Assembly: GCF_040396155.1 (NCBI RefSeq)
Contig: NZ_JBEBOY010000018.1
Coordinates: 1 to 64,000, forward strand
Origin: Tissierella praeacuta_A
GTDB lineage: Bacteria > Bacillota > Clostridia > Tissierellales > Tissierellaceae
Direction: 5' to 3'
DNA: 64,000 bases
Below, one piece after another: positions 18,639 to 27,871 of this stretch; within the stretch, counting starts at the first letter, position 1, and every line of letters starts with the position of its first letter. The position numbers and the translations under genes are program-made. The notes below the pieces were generated by a model. The model saw only the letters and a list, made by a program, of their open reading frames with translations. It was not told where the DNA came from and did not search any database.

Positions 18639-19425
18639 TATTTCTGATTTTCTGTTTCTTTTTAAGCCTTTGAGTTTCTGTTGTCATAAGTCGGTTTCAC
18701 TTCCTTTTGAAAGTAATAACCTCTATTAGTCATACTCGAACCTTATGCATATTTTGTTATGAAATTGTGTTTTACTGTAAATATTGACTTGTGGCTATCC
18801 CTCAACCGTTTATTATCACGGTTTCATTGGTACTGTGCCACTGCCTTCACTGAAACAAAAGCAAGTTATACATATTGGTTTTCCTTGCTACCACTTCATT
18901 GGGATTAAGCCCTCTGTGTTTTCAGCTTACCACGTTCCGATAATCTTATCTGTACATATACCCTTAGGTGCTTTCTATAAGCCTGTCTGCTTGATACTGC
19001 CTGTAACAGTATAAGGATTTTCATAAAGCACGAGTTTTACTCACCCTCACAGACCTTGCGTTTAGCAATTATAGTCTTTCAACTAATTCCCCGTATAGAC
19101 CCGTACATTCGAAAGTTCGTCATTTAACCGTTTTTGCAGTTAAACATTCTCACCATAGGTATTTTATAGAACTCCAGCCTATCGTACACTCGACCACCTC
19201 TGGTTCGCAGTTCCTCGCCATTATACGTTAGGGTGTACTCTCAGCTGACTTCACCGAGCTTATGACACTTCATTACTTAATTAATAAAATGCCACTCGGA
19301 GTATTAAGCAGGCGTTTTGGGGCGTTACTCCCTCATTCCACCTATCAGATTATCAGTTCTCCAAGAACTAATTTAAGTTAAATTATCTCTTGTGCGTAAC
19401 CTTTTCAGTTACGAACGTGTCGCAC

Positions 19426-20908
19426 CCGCCTCCGGATCACAAATAATAATGTCATCGGTGGTAATCAAGAAGATATTGGTAATCTCCCTTTTTGCTGAGA
19501 AGGATTTACCACTTCCCGGTGTTCCTAATATTAAGCCGTTGGGGTTTTTTAGTTTCTTACGGTCTACCATAATTAAATTATTGGATAAGGCATTTAGTCC
19601 GTAGTATAAAGACTCACCACTGGATTGGAATAACTCCTGTGTAGTAAAAGGCACAAAGATTGCAGTAGCAGATGTAGTTAGACTTCTTTCTATCTCCACT
19701 TGATTTAGTCCAAGGGGAAGTGAAGATAAAAAGCCTTGTTCCTGCTGAAAGTCCAATCGTACTAATAGACAGTTATGTTTTTGGGCTATACCCGCTGCAC
19801 CAAAGACAATATTTTCAAGTTCCTGTTTGGTATCGGCTGTATTCATAACAAGAAATGTTAAAAGAAACATTCTCTCATTACGGCTTTGTAAATCCTGTAA
19901 TAATTTCTTTGCTTCTGCTCCATAGGTAGCAAGGTCTGAAGGAATAATATCCATATCATATCCAGCTCTTACTGCCTTCTTTTGTTCCTCTATTTTCATC
20001 TTATCAAGGTCAGTTATTTTTCTTTTAATGGTCTTAATAGCCTTTGTCTGGTCTACAGATTGAATGTGCATGGTCAGTAAAAGATTACTTTCCATATCAA
20101 GAAAATCTGCTAAAATACGGTCATTTAATTCAGGTGCAAGGATTTGTAGAAAGGACATAGCACCAAACTTATTACCTGTTTTAAAACTTCTCCCTTCCCT
20201 AAATTCAAAGGAAGATGGAGCAATAAAGTCTTTGGTAGATAAGCCTGATGGTGCAATCCATTTCCAATCAAAATTAAAGGGTACATTTCCATCCATGTGC
20301 AAGATATTGTGGCATAGCTTTAGTCTTTCCTTCCCTTCTATAGAGTCTACCACCACCCCCAATCTTTTAAATCCATTCCAAAGGTCATTTTCAATACGCT
20401 CTAAACGAGGTTTTGCTATCTTTATACTATCCGCTTCAATTCCAAAGGTTAGGTACTTACTTTTCATTAAACCATTATTCCCCTTGGCAAGTTGATTATG
20501 AAGCATCTGGGTATATTCAGTACGGATACTATCAAAGTCATCTTCCTGTGATTTAATATGAATACTACTTTCATAATCCTTTGTATTAGCCGTCATATTG
20601 AGAAAAGAAAGCTGAAATTTAATAGAGCTATCAAAATAATTAAGAAAATCACACCAACTTTCAAAGATTGCTGTCTTATCTTCATTTTGGGCAAGCTGGT
20701 AGTTTATATCTTGAAAGCGGATTGTTTTTGTATAAAGCTTATCCGTTACCCTGCAAATCCCATCAGGATACATACGCTCATAGGGGATGGTATCCTGTGC
20801 TGATTGTTCCTTTTTACTTTTCCCCCTCGCCCTTACTATTGCAGTATTAATTGCTCTTTTTTCTTCTTTTGTTAGCTTGGGACCATCTTGATTTTGCTTT
20901 TTTAACAA
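19426..20908 (-). CDS. virB4: VirB4/TraE-type conjugation ATPase, 5' exon
   Basis: N-terminal 494 codons of the transfer ATPase. The start MLKKQNQDGPKLTKEEKRA overlaps the end of the PrgI gene by 62 bases. The CagE/VirB4 N-terminal domain covers about 50-330. Walker A is GLILGTPGSGKSFSAKREI near residue 470. The Walker B-like strand IIICDPEA ends the exon, and the intron begins within the following codon. VirB4 energises assembly and substrate transfer by the type IV secretion channel at the inner face of the membrane. The intron separates the P-loop from the MDEFH motif, so an unspliced transcript would give an inactive protein ending A-T-R-S a few residues into the intron. Confidence 0.93.
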
Positions 20909-21260
20909 TATACTTTACCTCCTCATCTAGCTGATTCTGCCTAATTAAAAGGCTATAGAAGTTCTTTGTTTTATAGGGTCTGTATTTAGGTCTTATAAAA
21001 TGCACCTCAATATAATGCTTTAATATTAATTCCAGTGGTTGCCCATGCTTTTCATACATAGCAAACATAAAAAATGGCAACATAGAAAAAATCATTATAA
21101 GTGTGGCTGTACTTGTTCCAGTGCTGTCCTTTATAAGAAAAAAGATAGGTAAACCTACCACAAGGGCAATGGAAAAACAGATCAACTGCCTTTTAGTAAG
21201 GTTAAACATTACCTTGGTTTTTACAGTACTTAAATCTTTTGGTATAGGTACATATGCCAT
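20847..21260 (-). CDS. PrgI family conjugation membrane protein
   Basis: A 137-residue protein beginning MAYVPIPKDLSTVKTKVMFN. It has two transmembrane helices, LICFSIALVVGLPIFFLI (about 30-47) and TATLIMIFSMLPFFMFAMY (about 52-70), then a basic tail with IEVHFIRPKYRPYKTKNFY. This matches the PrgI family, a VirB3-like partner of VirB4 in Gram-positive conjugation systems. The 3' end overlaps the virB4 start by 62 bases, implying coupled translation. It follows the VirB6-like gene in the usual order. Confidence 0.9.
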   Translation of the reverse strand: MAYVPIPKDLSTVKTKVMFNLTKRQLICFSIALVVGLPIFFLIKDSTGTSTATLIMIFSMLPFFMFAMYEKHGQPLELILKHYIEVHFIRPKYRPYKTKNFYSLLIRQNQLDEEVKYIVKKAKSRWSQANKRRKKSN

Positions 21261-21289
21261 AAAATACTCCTTTCCATTTAAATTTTATT

Positions 21290-22159
21290 TTAATGTGAAT
21301 TGAAAACACTCTTTGCTAGTGAACCTGTTTTAAATAGAGTAAAGCAAAGTAGAACTGTATAGCCTACGCAAGTCCATATTGCACTCATAATATCAGCATC
21401 TGTAGCAATGGATTGTACCAAGACTGCGTAAATCCCTACACATACCATAATGAGAAAGGCTTGAAAGCCAAGGGCAAACATGGATTTTAAATAGTTTTGC
21501 CCCATACTGCCCCACTCCCTATTTGCCATTGTAGAAAAGGGTATAGGTGCTAGGGATGTCATTAAATATATCTCTACCATTCGCCCGTAGATAACTACAA
21601 AAATACAGATAGTAAGGGCATTCATAGTAAATCCAACAAACATACTTTGTAGCCACAAGCCAAAGAGGGGTCCAAGTTCCATTGCCAAAAGCCGTGTTTC
21701 CATATCTGCTATGGCAGAACTTATATCTATATTAGTATCGCTTATAATGACACCTGCTGCACCTGAAACAACATGCTGGGATAAATCAAAGATTCCCATA
21801 ATGATATTAAAGGTGTTGGTTATTATCATTACTGCCACAAAGGTTTTAAATATCCATTTGAAGAACATAAAGGTTTCAAAGTCATGCATATTATTCTTTT
21901 CTATGACCATTTGTATCAGTTCGTAGCACATGATAAAGGTCAAGATAATGCCGGCAATAGGAATAATCACTGTTTCGGAGAGGTTTTGTATCATGGAAAA
22001 GACACCGCCATTCCATACTGACGGTGTCATCCCTACTTCACCTGCGATTTCGCCAACCTTTTGATTGACGTTATCGAACATCCCCGACAAGTTATCCGTT
22101 ATACCGCCTACTAATAGCTCCGTGAGCCACTGAGTAATACTGTCGATGATGCTTTGCAT
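21290..22159 (-). CDS. VirB6/TrbL-like conjugal transfer protein (CD1112 type)
   Basis: A 289-residue polytopic membrane protein beginning MQSIIDSITQWLTELLVGGI. Hydrophobic segments are visible near 65-85 (VIIPIAGIILTFIMCYEL), 100-125, 135-150, 175-200 (TMNALTICIFVVIYGRMVEIYL), 225-250 and 260-280. SLAPIPFSTMANREWGSMGQ is characteristic of this family. It would form the inner-membrane channel of the transfer apparatus. It lies between the Maff2 gene and PrgI, the standard order for Tn1549-type elements. Complete at both ends. Confidence 0.88.
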   Translation of the reverse strand: MQSIIDSITQWLTELLVGGITDNLSGMFDNVNQKVGEIAGEVGMTPSVWNGGVFSMIQNLSETVIIPIAGIILTFIMCYELIQMVIEKNNMHDFETFMFFKWIFKTFVAVMIITNTFNIIMGIFDLSQHVVSGAAGVIISDTNIDISSAIADMETRLLAMELGPLFGLWLQSMFVGFTMNALTICIFVVIYGRMVEIYLMTSLAPIPFSTMANREWGSMGQNYLKSMFALGFQAFLIMVCVGIYAVLVQSIATDADIMSAIWTCVGYTVLLCFTLFKTGSLAKSVFNSH

Positions 22160-22170
22160 AATCTTTTACC

Positions 22171-22386
22171 TTAACCAAATAACCCTGAAAGAAGGGGTAC
22201 AAGGGTCATGCCAATCAGTGCTACGCCACCGCCTGCCATAAGCTGTTTCATCCCTTGTGATTTTGCTCCTGGATTATCATTACCATAGCCTTCTAAAAGA
22301 TTAATAACTCCCCAAATACCAAGTCCTGCACCAAGAGCAACTACCAATGTTTGTAATACATCTACTGCCGAATTAAAAAATGCCAT
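22171..22386 (-). CDS. Maff2 family small membrane protein
   Basis: A 71-residue protein starting MAFFNSAVDVLQTLVVALGA, with the second ATG chosen because AGGAGG lies nine bases before it. Two hydrophobic helices (about 7-28 and 49-70) flank GYGNDNPGAKSQGMKQLMAG. This pattern marks the Maff2 family, which resembles VirB2-type pilin or channel subunits in size and topology; that likeness is an inference. It precedes the VirB6-like gene by 11 bases and follows the coupling protein gene. Confidence 0.88.
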   Translation of the reverse strand: MAFFNSAVDVLQTLVVALGAGLGIWGVINLLEGYGNDNPGAKSQGMKQLMAGGGVALIGMTLVPLLSGLFG

Positions 22387-22417
22387 AATCATTTCCTCCT
22401 AATTTATTTTATTTTGA

Positions 22418-22446
22418 ATTAAAATAACCGCCTAGTCAGCGGTTTT
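22418..22446 (-). terminator. Hairpin at the end of the coupling-protein gene
   Basis: AACCGC/GCGGTT with a seven-base loop, then ATTTT on the minus strand. The stem includes the stop codon of the coupling protein. A weak or partial terminator that may lower expression of downstream genes. Confidence 0.55.
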
Positions 22447-24207
22447 ATTTTCATCTTCAAGGTCTATTTCATAAACATTATAAACCTCGTTAGATTTTAC
22501 TTTTAGCCTTGTGGATAGATACTTTTCAATATTAAAGGTGTTTCTTTTATCAAAATCCGATAAGTATTTGTAATTAGGATGCTTTGTGATGTCATACTTA
22601 TCCGATAGAAATGGGCGAACACCCCTTAGCTGTAAAATGCACTTGCCTCCATCCATAACAGCAAGTTCATCCATACTCATAAGCTCCTTTCCCAGCTTTT
22701 GATAATTAAGCCCATAACTCCTTTGTGTCCCTCTGGTATCGGAAGTATTGAACATATCAATAGTTTCTTTTCCGAGGGTTTCTGATAAATCCTTGAGGGT
22801 GGTTTTTTCCTTACCTCCAAGGAAGATCATACTGTCACAGTTACCGATAATGGTATCCGCATTATCCTTATATAAAGCCTTTAATTGACTTTGTGCCTGT
22901 AATACAAGGCAGGCTGAAATCTCACGGCTACGAATGGTTGCCATAAGTTTCTCTAGTTTTGGAATCTGCCCAATATTAGCTGCTTCATCAATTAGACATC
23001 TTACATGAATAGGAAGCCTTCCACCATATACATCATCTGCCTTATCACAAAGCAAATTAAAAAGTTGGGTATATGCCATAGATACTAAAAAGTTAAAAGT
23101 ATCATCTGTATCACTGATTATGATAAACAAGGCTGTTTTTCTATCTCCCAAGGTATCTAATTCCATTTCATCATAGGCAGTAATTTCCCTTAATTCTCTA
23201 ATATCAAAAGGAGCCAGTCTTGCACCACAGGAGATAAGAATAGATTTTGCAGTTTTCCCTGCTGCTAATTTATATTTCTTATATTGTCTTACTGCAAAAT
23301 GCTCTGGGTCTTTTTCCTCTAAGGCATCAAACATTAAATCTACTGGATTTTTAAAGTCCTCATCATCTTCTCTTACTTCTGAGGCATTGATAAATTCAAT
23401 AAGTGTGGAAAAGTTTTGCTCATGCTCTGGAGCTTCAAAATAGATATAGCCAATAAGGGCTGTGTAAAGTAGGGTTTCTGCTTTGACCCAAAAATCATCA
23501 CCTGCCTTGCCCTCACCTTTGGTATTGGCAATCAAAGTGGTAACCAGTTTTAAAATATCTTTTTCATTTTTGATATAGGCAAAGGGATTATAGTGCATGG
23601 ATTTCTTAAAATTAATGGTGTTAAGAATCTTAATCTTATATCCCATACGCTGTAATAACTTCCCGCACTCCACCACAATACTGCCCTTTGGATCTGTAAC
23701 CACATAGGAACTATGACACTGCATTAGATTTGGCTTTAGCCAAAATCTTGTCTTTCCTGAGCCAGAACCACCTACGATTAGTACATTTTTATTTCTTGCG
23801 TTCTTTGGATCTTTGGGACGATTAGACATCATAAGCCTTTCTGTTTCAGTTAGTATCACATTATTTTGGAATACGGGGTCTTGAAAAGGGCGAATATCCT
23901 CTCTATTACCCCAACGAGCAGAGCCGTATTCTATTCCTTTTCTATATTTCTTAGCATTCTTTCCCTTTAGATAAACTGTAAGGCGAATAATAAGAGCTAT
24001 AGCTATACCAAATAGTAAATCTTTTGGGTTGAAACTTGGAAGTGGGTTATCAAACGCTAGCCTAAAACCATTCATTAGGTTTAGAATCTTTTGTCCCATA
24101 TCATATCCAAAGGCAAGTCTCCATGCCTGTGATACCTTGGTAAAAAACAAGGCAAGAAATAGATAGGGGATATTTAGAATTAGTATTCTTTTTAGTCTTG
24201 TATTCAT
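22432..24207 (-). CDS. VirD4-type coupling protein (type IV secretory DNA transfer ATPase)
   Basis: A 591-residue T4CP. Two N-terminal transmembrane helices are visible (about 8-28 and 65-82). Walker A is VGGSGSGKTRFWLKPN near residue 145, preceded by NKNVLIV. YVVTDPKGSIV follows near 172. Walker B is HVRCLIDEAANIGQIPKLEK near 400. TIRSREISACLVLQAQSQLK and NCDSMIFLGGKE are typical of VirD4/TcpA relatives. It brings the relaxase-DNA complex to the channel and powers transfer. Its ATG overlaps the pcfB stop (ATGA), so the two are coupled. Complete. Confidence 0.93.
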   Translation of the reverse strand: MNTRLKRILILNIPYLFLALFFTKVSQAWRLAFGYDMGQKILNLMNGFRLAFDNPLPSFNPKDLLFGIAIALIIRLTVYLKGKNAKKYRKGIEYGSARWGNREDIRPFQDPVFQNNVILTETERLMMSNRPKDPKNARNKNVLIVGGSGSGKTRFWLKPNLMQCHSSYVVTDPKGSIVVECGKLLQRMGYKIKILNTINFKKSMHYNPFAYIKNEKDILKLVTTLIANTKGEGKAGDDFWVKAETLLYTALIGYIYFEAPEHEQNFSTLIEFINASEVREDDEDFKNPVDLMFDALEEKDPEHFAVRQYKKYKLAAGKTAKSILISCGARLAPFDIRELREITAYDEMELDTLGDRKTALFIIISDTDDTFNFLVSMAYTQLFNLLCDKADDVYGGRLPIHVRCLIDEAANIGQIPKLEKLMATIRSREISACLVLQAQSQLKALYKDNADTIIGNCDSMIFLGGKEKTTLKDLSETLGKETIDMFNTSDTRGTQRSYGLNYQKLGKELMSMDELAVMDGGKCILQLRGVRPFLSDKYDITKHPNYKYLSDFDKRNTFNIEKYLSTRLKVKSNEVYNVYEIDLEDENKTAD

Positions 24208-24680
24208 AGGCTTTGCTCCCTATCTTTACTTTTCACCCTATCTGTAACTGTATTTTTCACAAGCTGGGTAAACTTTTTAAGCTGTGAAAGTACGGAAGGT
24301 CTTTCTGCTCTTTTTACCATTTTAGCTGTAAAATCTGCAAATGCGGCAGTAATGGCATCTGCATCCCTTCCCTTGAAAAAGACCAGATATTTAGATGGCC
24401 TTACACTTTTATCTTTTTTAACAGCAAAATCCACACCGTATTTTCTTGCTGATCTTTCAAAGCTTTTAATGTTTTTATCTGTAATTTCAATATTAGTCAT
24501 TCCTGCATTTTGCTTGGCAAGGTCTTTTATACTTTGCTTACCTTGAGGAATTTCAGGGTGATTTTTCTTATCCTTACGCCATGCTAAATATTTAAGAATA
24601 GCTGCCTTTAAACTTCTTGCTGTAAGCTTTGTACCGCTTATCACAAGTGCTACTGTTCTATTTTCTACTTCTTCCTGCAT
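24204..24680 (-). CDS. pcfB: PcfB family protein
   Basis: A 158-residue basic protein beginning MQEEVENRTVALVISGTKLT. The central part TNIEITDKNIKSFERSARKY and KYLVFFKGRDADAITAAFADF identify PcfB, also called DUF3801, a DNA-processing accessory of Gram-positive conjugation. It starts after GGGAGGAGCTTCCT and shares four bases with the coupling-protein gene. A terminator lies just upstream, so its transcription may begin locally. Confidence 0.88.
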   Translation of the reverse strand: MQEEVENRTVALVISGTKLTARSLKAAILKYLAWRKDKKNHPEIPQGKQSIKDLAKQNAGMTNIEITDKNIKSFERSARKYGVDFAVKKDKSVRPSKYLVFFKGRDADAITAAFADFTAKMVKRAERPSVLSQLKKFTQLVKNTVTDRVKSKDREQSL

Positions 24681-24706
24681 AGGAAGCTCCTCCCTTCTGT
24701 TTTTGA

Positions 24707-24752
24707 CATAGAAAAAGACATTTTGTAATCCTCTTGTATCAGGTACAAAATG
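24707..24752 (-). terminator. Terminator between the replication gene and pcfB
   Basis: The minus strand reads GGCATTTTGTA, a loop of about 14 bases, then TACAAAATGTC and TTTTT. It separates the par/rep operon from the transfer operon. Confidence 0.75.
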
Positions 24753-24755
24753 CCT

Positions 24756-25700
24756 TTAGGGGTTTCTGTTTAAATCATGATTTACCAATGCTGAGTAATA
24801 ACTATCTATGGTTGATGGTGCATTAAACAAGGTAGCCAGTAAATACCGCCTGATGTTACGGATGTAAGTGGTGGTCTTATCAAGACATTCAAAGACATAG
24901 TCAATATGCAGACAATTTATCTTTAGTAGCTTTTCCTTTACAAGTTGTGATGGGTAATCATCTCCTGCAACATTTATTATGGCTTTTGTAGAACATAGAG
25001 TTTCTACCATTAGGTCTACGATTTCATCTAAACGCTCACGGTTATGGTTATTCTTGATATACTCATATTCAATATTTTTTAAAACCATTTCTTTTATTTC
25101 TGCTAGACCATCACATCCAATCTCATCGTATCTCATCTTTTTTTCTTGTGGTTCTTTATTTGATTGATAGGGATTTGATGGATAAGGATTTAATACCTCC
25201 GTATTTAATAAATCAGTATTTAGTGAATTAGTATTTAATATATTAGTACTTAATTGGTGGGGTTTTCCCAAGATAGGCTCAGCCTGTTTAGGTTTTTCCA
25301 AGATTGGATTTTCCAGTATTGGCTTCTCCTGCGCCGAGTTATCCAAGATAGGATTATCCAGTATTGGATTTTCCCCTTTAGGTGGAGTATCAATAATATC
25401 AAGACTTTGGGGCTGTTCAAAAATAGTATATTCTGTAGTAGTCAGTTGCCCTTTTTCATTCCTTAACCGCCTACGAATCACATAGCCATTAGTCTCCAAT
25501 TCTTTTACTCCACTGTTAATACTATCTATGCCATCCTTACATATCATAGAAAGTCCCTTAGTCGTATAATCCCAGTTTTCTGGTAAAGAAAGCATAAGGG
25601 ATAATAAGCCTTTTGCCTTTAGGGAAAGCTCTATATTTCTTAAATGATGGTTTGACATCACTGTATAGTCCCGTGTTTTTTCCACTCTAAAAACTGCCAT
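24756..25700 (-). CDS. Replication initiator-like winged-helix protein (DUF6017 type)
   Basis: A 314-residue protein starting MAVFRVEKTRDYTVMSNHHL, with the ATG at 25698-25700 chosen because AGGTGATAG precedes it. Residues 10-95 form a winged-helix domain (LSLKAKGLLSLMLSLPENW, GYVIRRRLRNEKGQLTTTEY). A linker of repeated I-L-D/E-N-P units at about 110-165 is followed by a helical C-terminal region (LKINCLHIDYVFECLDKTT). The layout is that of the RepA/DUF6017 proteins found beside parAB in Tn1549-type elements, which may let the excised circle replicate. The repeated linker (near-identical pentapeptides) is prone to change in length. Confidence 0.82.
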   Translation of the reverse strand: MAVFRVEKTRDYTVMSNHHLRNIELSLKAKGLLSLMLSLPENWDYTTKGLSMICKDGIDSINSGVKELETNGYVIRRRLRNEKGQLTTTEYTIFEQPQSLDIIDTPPKGENPILDNPILDNSAQEKPILENPILEKPKQAEPILGKPHQLSTNILNTNSLNTDLLNTEVLNPYPSNPYQSNKEPQEKKMRYDEIGCDGLAEIKEMVLKNIEYEYIKNNHNRERLDEIVDLMVETLCSTKAIINVAGDDYPSQLVKEKLLKINCLHIDYVFECLDKTTTYIRNIRRYLLATLFNAPSTIDSYYSALVNHDLNRNP

Positions 25701-25731
25701 CTCTATCACCTCTTTTCCTGCTTATATTTAT

Positions 25732-26658
25732 CTATCTTTCTTGATCCCTTGTTCGTTTTTTGTGCCATCCTTCAAGGAGTTTTATAATGGTTTCCTCCAT
25801 TTGTCTAGGTGTATATGATTTGGGAAAATACTTTTTTAGCTTATCTCCAGTGAGGGTTACCTTATCTAAATCCCCTTTCTTTTCCTCGCTCATTATGGCG
25901 CTCATGACTTCAAGGCTTAACTTCCCCTCATTACTAAATTTCTTTAATCTTTGTGCCTGTGAAAGTGAGGGAGTTGCCTGTTCCATATCCATAGCTTCAA
26001 GTAAATCAGCTTGCTCCTCACTTTTAAGGAAGGATATTTCTACAGCAGGATTGAAGGCTATTTTCTTTTCATCTACCATCGAAAGTATTTCAGGAATAAG
26101 ATGGGTAAGACGGATGAAACGCTGTACCTGTCTGCCACTATCTCCACCTTCCTTACCTACAATATCTGCTGTTTCTAACTTTCCGACAACTTGTCGGGAA
26201 GTTAAATCATTCCTAGCACCCTGATTTTTTATAGCATCTAATTTCATTTTATAAGCAAAGGCTCTTTCACTTGGTAAGATATTTTCTCTTTGCAAGTTGC
26301 TGTCAACCATGATAATAATGGCGGCATCATCGTCAAGGTTACGGACTATGACAGGCATTATTTCTAATTCTGCAAGTTCGCAGGCTCTTTTTCTTCGGTG
26401 TCCTGCCACAAGTTCGTAACCACCTTCATCACGAGGTCTTGCAATGGCAGGAACTAGAACACCATATTGTTTAACACTTTCTGCTGTGTCAAACATAGCT
26501 TCATTATCGATTACCTTAAATGGGTGGTCTTTAAAGGGATGTAATTCTATTAAGGGGATTTCAATTATCTTTTCCCGGTTTTCATCAGCCCTACTTTCCT
26601 CTGTGGAAAATAAATCATCTACTGATGTCAGCTTTATGTTTTTGGCGGAGCTTTTCAA
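25732..26658 (-). CDS. parB: ParB/Spo0J-family partition protein
   Basis: A 308-residue protein. The ParB N-terminal domain includes IIEIPLIELHPFKDHPFKV near residue 30, ARPRDEGGYELVAGHRRKRA (the GERRxRA-type CTP/DNA motif) near 90 and NLQRENILPSERAFAYKMKL near 135. A helix-turn-helix region follows near 180-230. It would bind a parS-like site and work with the adjacent ParA to stabilise the element when extrachromosomal. It overlaps the 3' end of parA by 44 bases. No parS site was identified by eye. Confidence 0.92.
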   Translation of the reverse strand: MKSSAKNIKLTSVDDLFSTEESRADENREKIIEIPLIELHPFKDHPFKVIDNEAMFDTAESVKQYGVLVPAIARPRDEGGYELVAGHRRKRACELAELEIMPVIVRNLDDDAAIIIMVDSNLQRENILPSERAFAYKMKLDAIKNQGARNDLTSRQVVGKLETADIVGKEGGDSGRQVQRFIRLTHLIPEILSMVDEKKIAFNPAVEISFLKSEEQADLLEAMDMEQATPSLSQAQRLKKFSNEGKLSLEVMSAIMSEEKKGDLDKVTLTGDKLKKYFPKSYTPRQMEETIIKLLEGWHKKRTRDQER

Positions 26659-27436
26659 TTTTCAACACCTCCTTGGTTAAATTTCCATACCCTTCAGCAA
26701 CCTTTCCCTTTGGGTCATGGGCAAAAATACTTTTCCCCTCTGCACTGATTTCAGCGGCTTTTACAGAACGAGGTATATCTGCTTTAAATACTTTAATACT
26801 GCCTTCATAAGTTTCTCTTACCAAGCTGCTAATGTCCTTTGCAAAATTGGTACGCCCATCTACCATAGTCAATAAAATACCATCAATTTTTAGTTTAGGG
26901 TTTATCTGTCTACGTACCTTTCCAATGGTCTGTAAAAGCTGTTCCAATCCCTTTGCTGGTAGATAATCAGCCTGTACTGGAATGATTACACTATCAGATG
27001 CAGTAAGGGCATTAATCGTCAGCATACCTAAAGAGGGCATACAGTCTAAAAGTATATAATCATAATCCTTCTTTACCATATCAAGGCATTGTTTAAGTAT
27101 TGTTTCCCTGCTCATAGCATTAACAAGGGATACTTCCATACCAGATAATTCAATGTTTGCAGGAAGTAAGTCTACCCTCTCATAATGTTGTAAGATGCCC
27201 TCTCTAGGCTCAATAGTTGTGTCTGTAATAACCTTTCCCATTACTGTTGCAATGGTTGTTGGAAGCTTATCCGGCTGTGGGAATCCTAAACTAATGGATA
27301 AACTACCTTGTGGATCTGCATCTACAAGCAAAACCTTTTTACCTTCCAAAGCCATCCCTATGCCTAAGTTGGCACAGGTGGTTGTTTTGCCCACACCACC
27401 TTTCTGATTGGCTATGGCAATTATCTTTGCATTCAA
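26615..27436 (-). CDS. parA: ParA/Soj-family partition ATPase, TTG start
   Basis: About 273 residues from a TTG at 27434-27436 that follows GGGAGGAACAAAT. From it the protein reads NAKIIAIANQKGGVGKTTTC, with the deviant Walker A KGGVGKTT. DADPQGSLS and DYDYILLDCMPSLGMLTINA are the other nucleotide-site motifs, and VIIPVQADYLPAKGL follows. A longer frame opens at an ATG at 27490, but that lies inside the leader hairpin, so the TTG start is preferred. First gene of the par/rep operon; a terminator-like hairpin directly upstream suggests attenuation. Confidence 0.92.
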   Translation of the reverse strand: MNAKIIAIANQKGGVGKTTTCANLGIGMALEGKKVLLVDADPQGSLSISLGFPQPDKLPTTIATVMGKVITDTTIEPREGILQHYERVDLLPANIELSGMEVSLVNAMSRETILKQCLDMVKKDYDYILLDCMPSLGMLTINALTASDSVIIPVQADYLPAKGLEQLLQTIGKVRRQINPKLKIDGILLTMVDGRTNFAKDISSLVRETYEGSIKVFKADIPRSVKAAEISAEGKSIFAHDPKGKVAEGYGNLTKEVLKIEKLRQKHKADISR

Positions 27437-27463
27437 ATTTGTTCCTCCCTTCATTTTGGGTAC

Positions 27464-27508
27464 AAAAAAACCGCTTGCTTTATTTTTCAATAAAGAAAAC
27501 GGCTTTTT
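27464..27508 (-). terminator. Leader terminator/attenuator upstream of parA
   Basis: On the minus strand GCCGTTTTCTTTATT pairs imperfectly with AATAAAGCAAGCGG, followed by TTTTTTT. It lies between the likely promoter region and the parA start, so transcripts must pass it. This fits attenuation control of the transfer module, as known for some conjugative transposons. Confidence 0.7.
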
Positions 27509-27510
27509 CT

Positions 27511-27871
27511 ATTTATACTTAATTTAATTTTACTTAGCATTACATGTATAAATATTGCTGAATATCTTGATTTAATCATCTATCAACATATCTACACACT
27601 CCATATCTAAAACTACTGATACTTCAATTTTATTTCTCAATTCCTTATTTCTAAAATCATCACCATCTTTAGTAAAAGTGACATACCTCGTAAAGTGTTG
27701 AAAATTAAGGATTTCTACGTATCTTTCCTTTGCATTCCTATTACGCACTCCACATGCCTTGAGGAGATAAAAAAGATGCCCTTTGAGCCTAGTGCCCCCT
27801 TAGCGTCTGGATATCTTTACGACATTCTTGCTTTATATTGGCTGTTATTCTTCAGTAATAGGTAAATGCTC
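27511..27871. other. Intergenic region with an att-like scar
   Basis: About 360 bases between parA and module A. The minus strand at 27743-27756 reads CATGTGGAGTGCGT, one base different from the CACGTGGAGTGCGT core that I recall for elements integrated in rumA (rlmD). The adjoining 27757-27825 matches the scars at 31.9 and 36.6 kb (TGCCTTGAG, AAGATG, AGTGCCCCCTTAG). The rest must carry the parA promoter. No gene seen. Confidence 0.6.

Larger units (their letters stand above)
16769..19425 (-). mobile_element. Complete group II intron B inserted in virB4 (2,657 nt)
   Basis: The 5' end is GTGCGAC (first base 19425) and the 3' end is CTATCCATAC (last base 16769), fitting GTGYG...AY. Removing it restores D-P-E-A-E-Y-Y-P in VirB4 with the frame intact, which fixes both boundaries. 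The RT gene occupies domain IV. Domain V-like sequence lies near 16818-16850 and domain VI between it and the 3' end. About 790 bases between 18639 and 19425 have no gene and would be domains I-III. Boundaries and an intact RT suggest it may still splice and move. Confidence 0.92.

Noticed and set aside
20064..20495. A 143-codon plus-strand frame inside virB4
   Set aside because: It is antisense to conserved VirB4 sequence with no start signal; typical shadow frame.
25254..25420. Short repeats in the replication-initiator gene as a possible CRISPR or iteron array
   Set aside because: The repeats encode I-L-D/E-N-P pentapeptides in frame, without uniform spacers, so they are a protein linker. 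They could still have a DNA role, but nothing shows it.
25760..26224. A 154-codon plus-strand frame inside parB
   Set aside because: It is antisense to a well conserved ParB protein, with Ser/Cys/Leu-rich shadow composition and no ribosome site.
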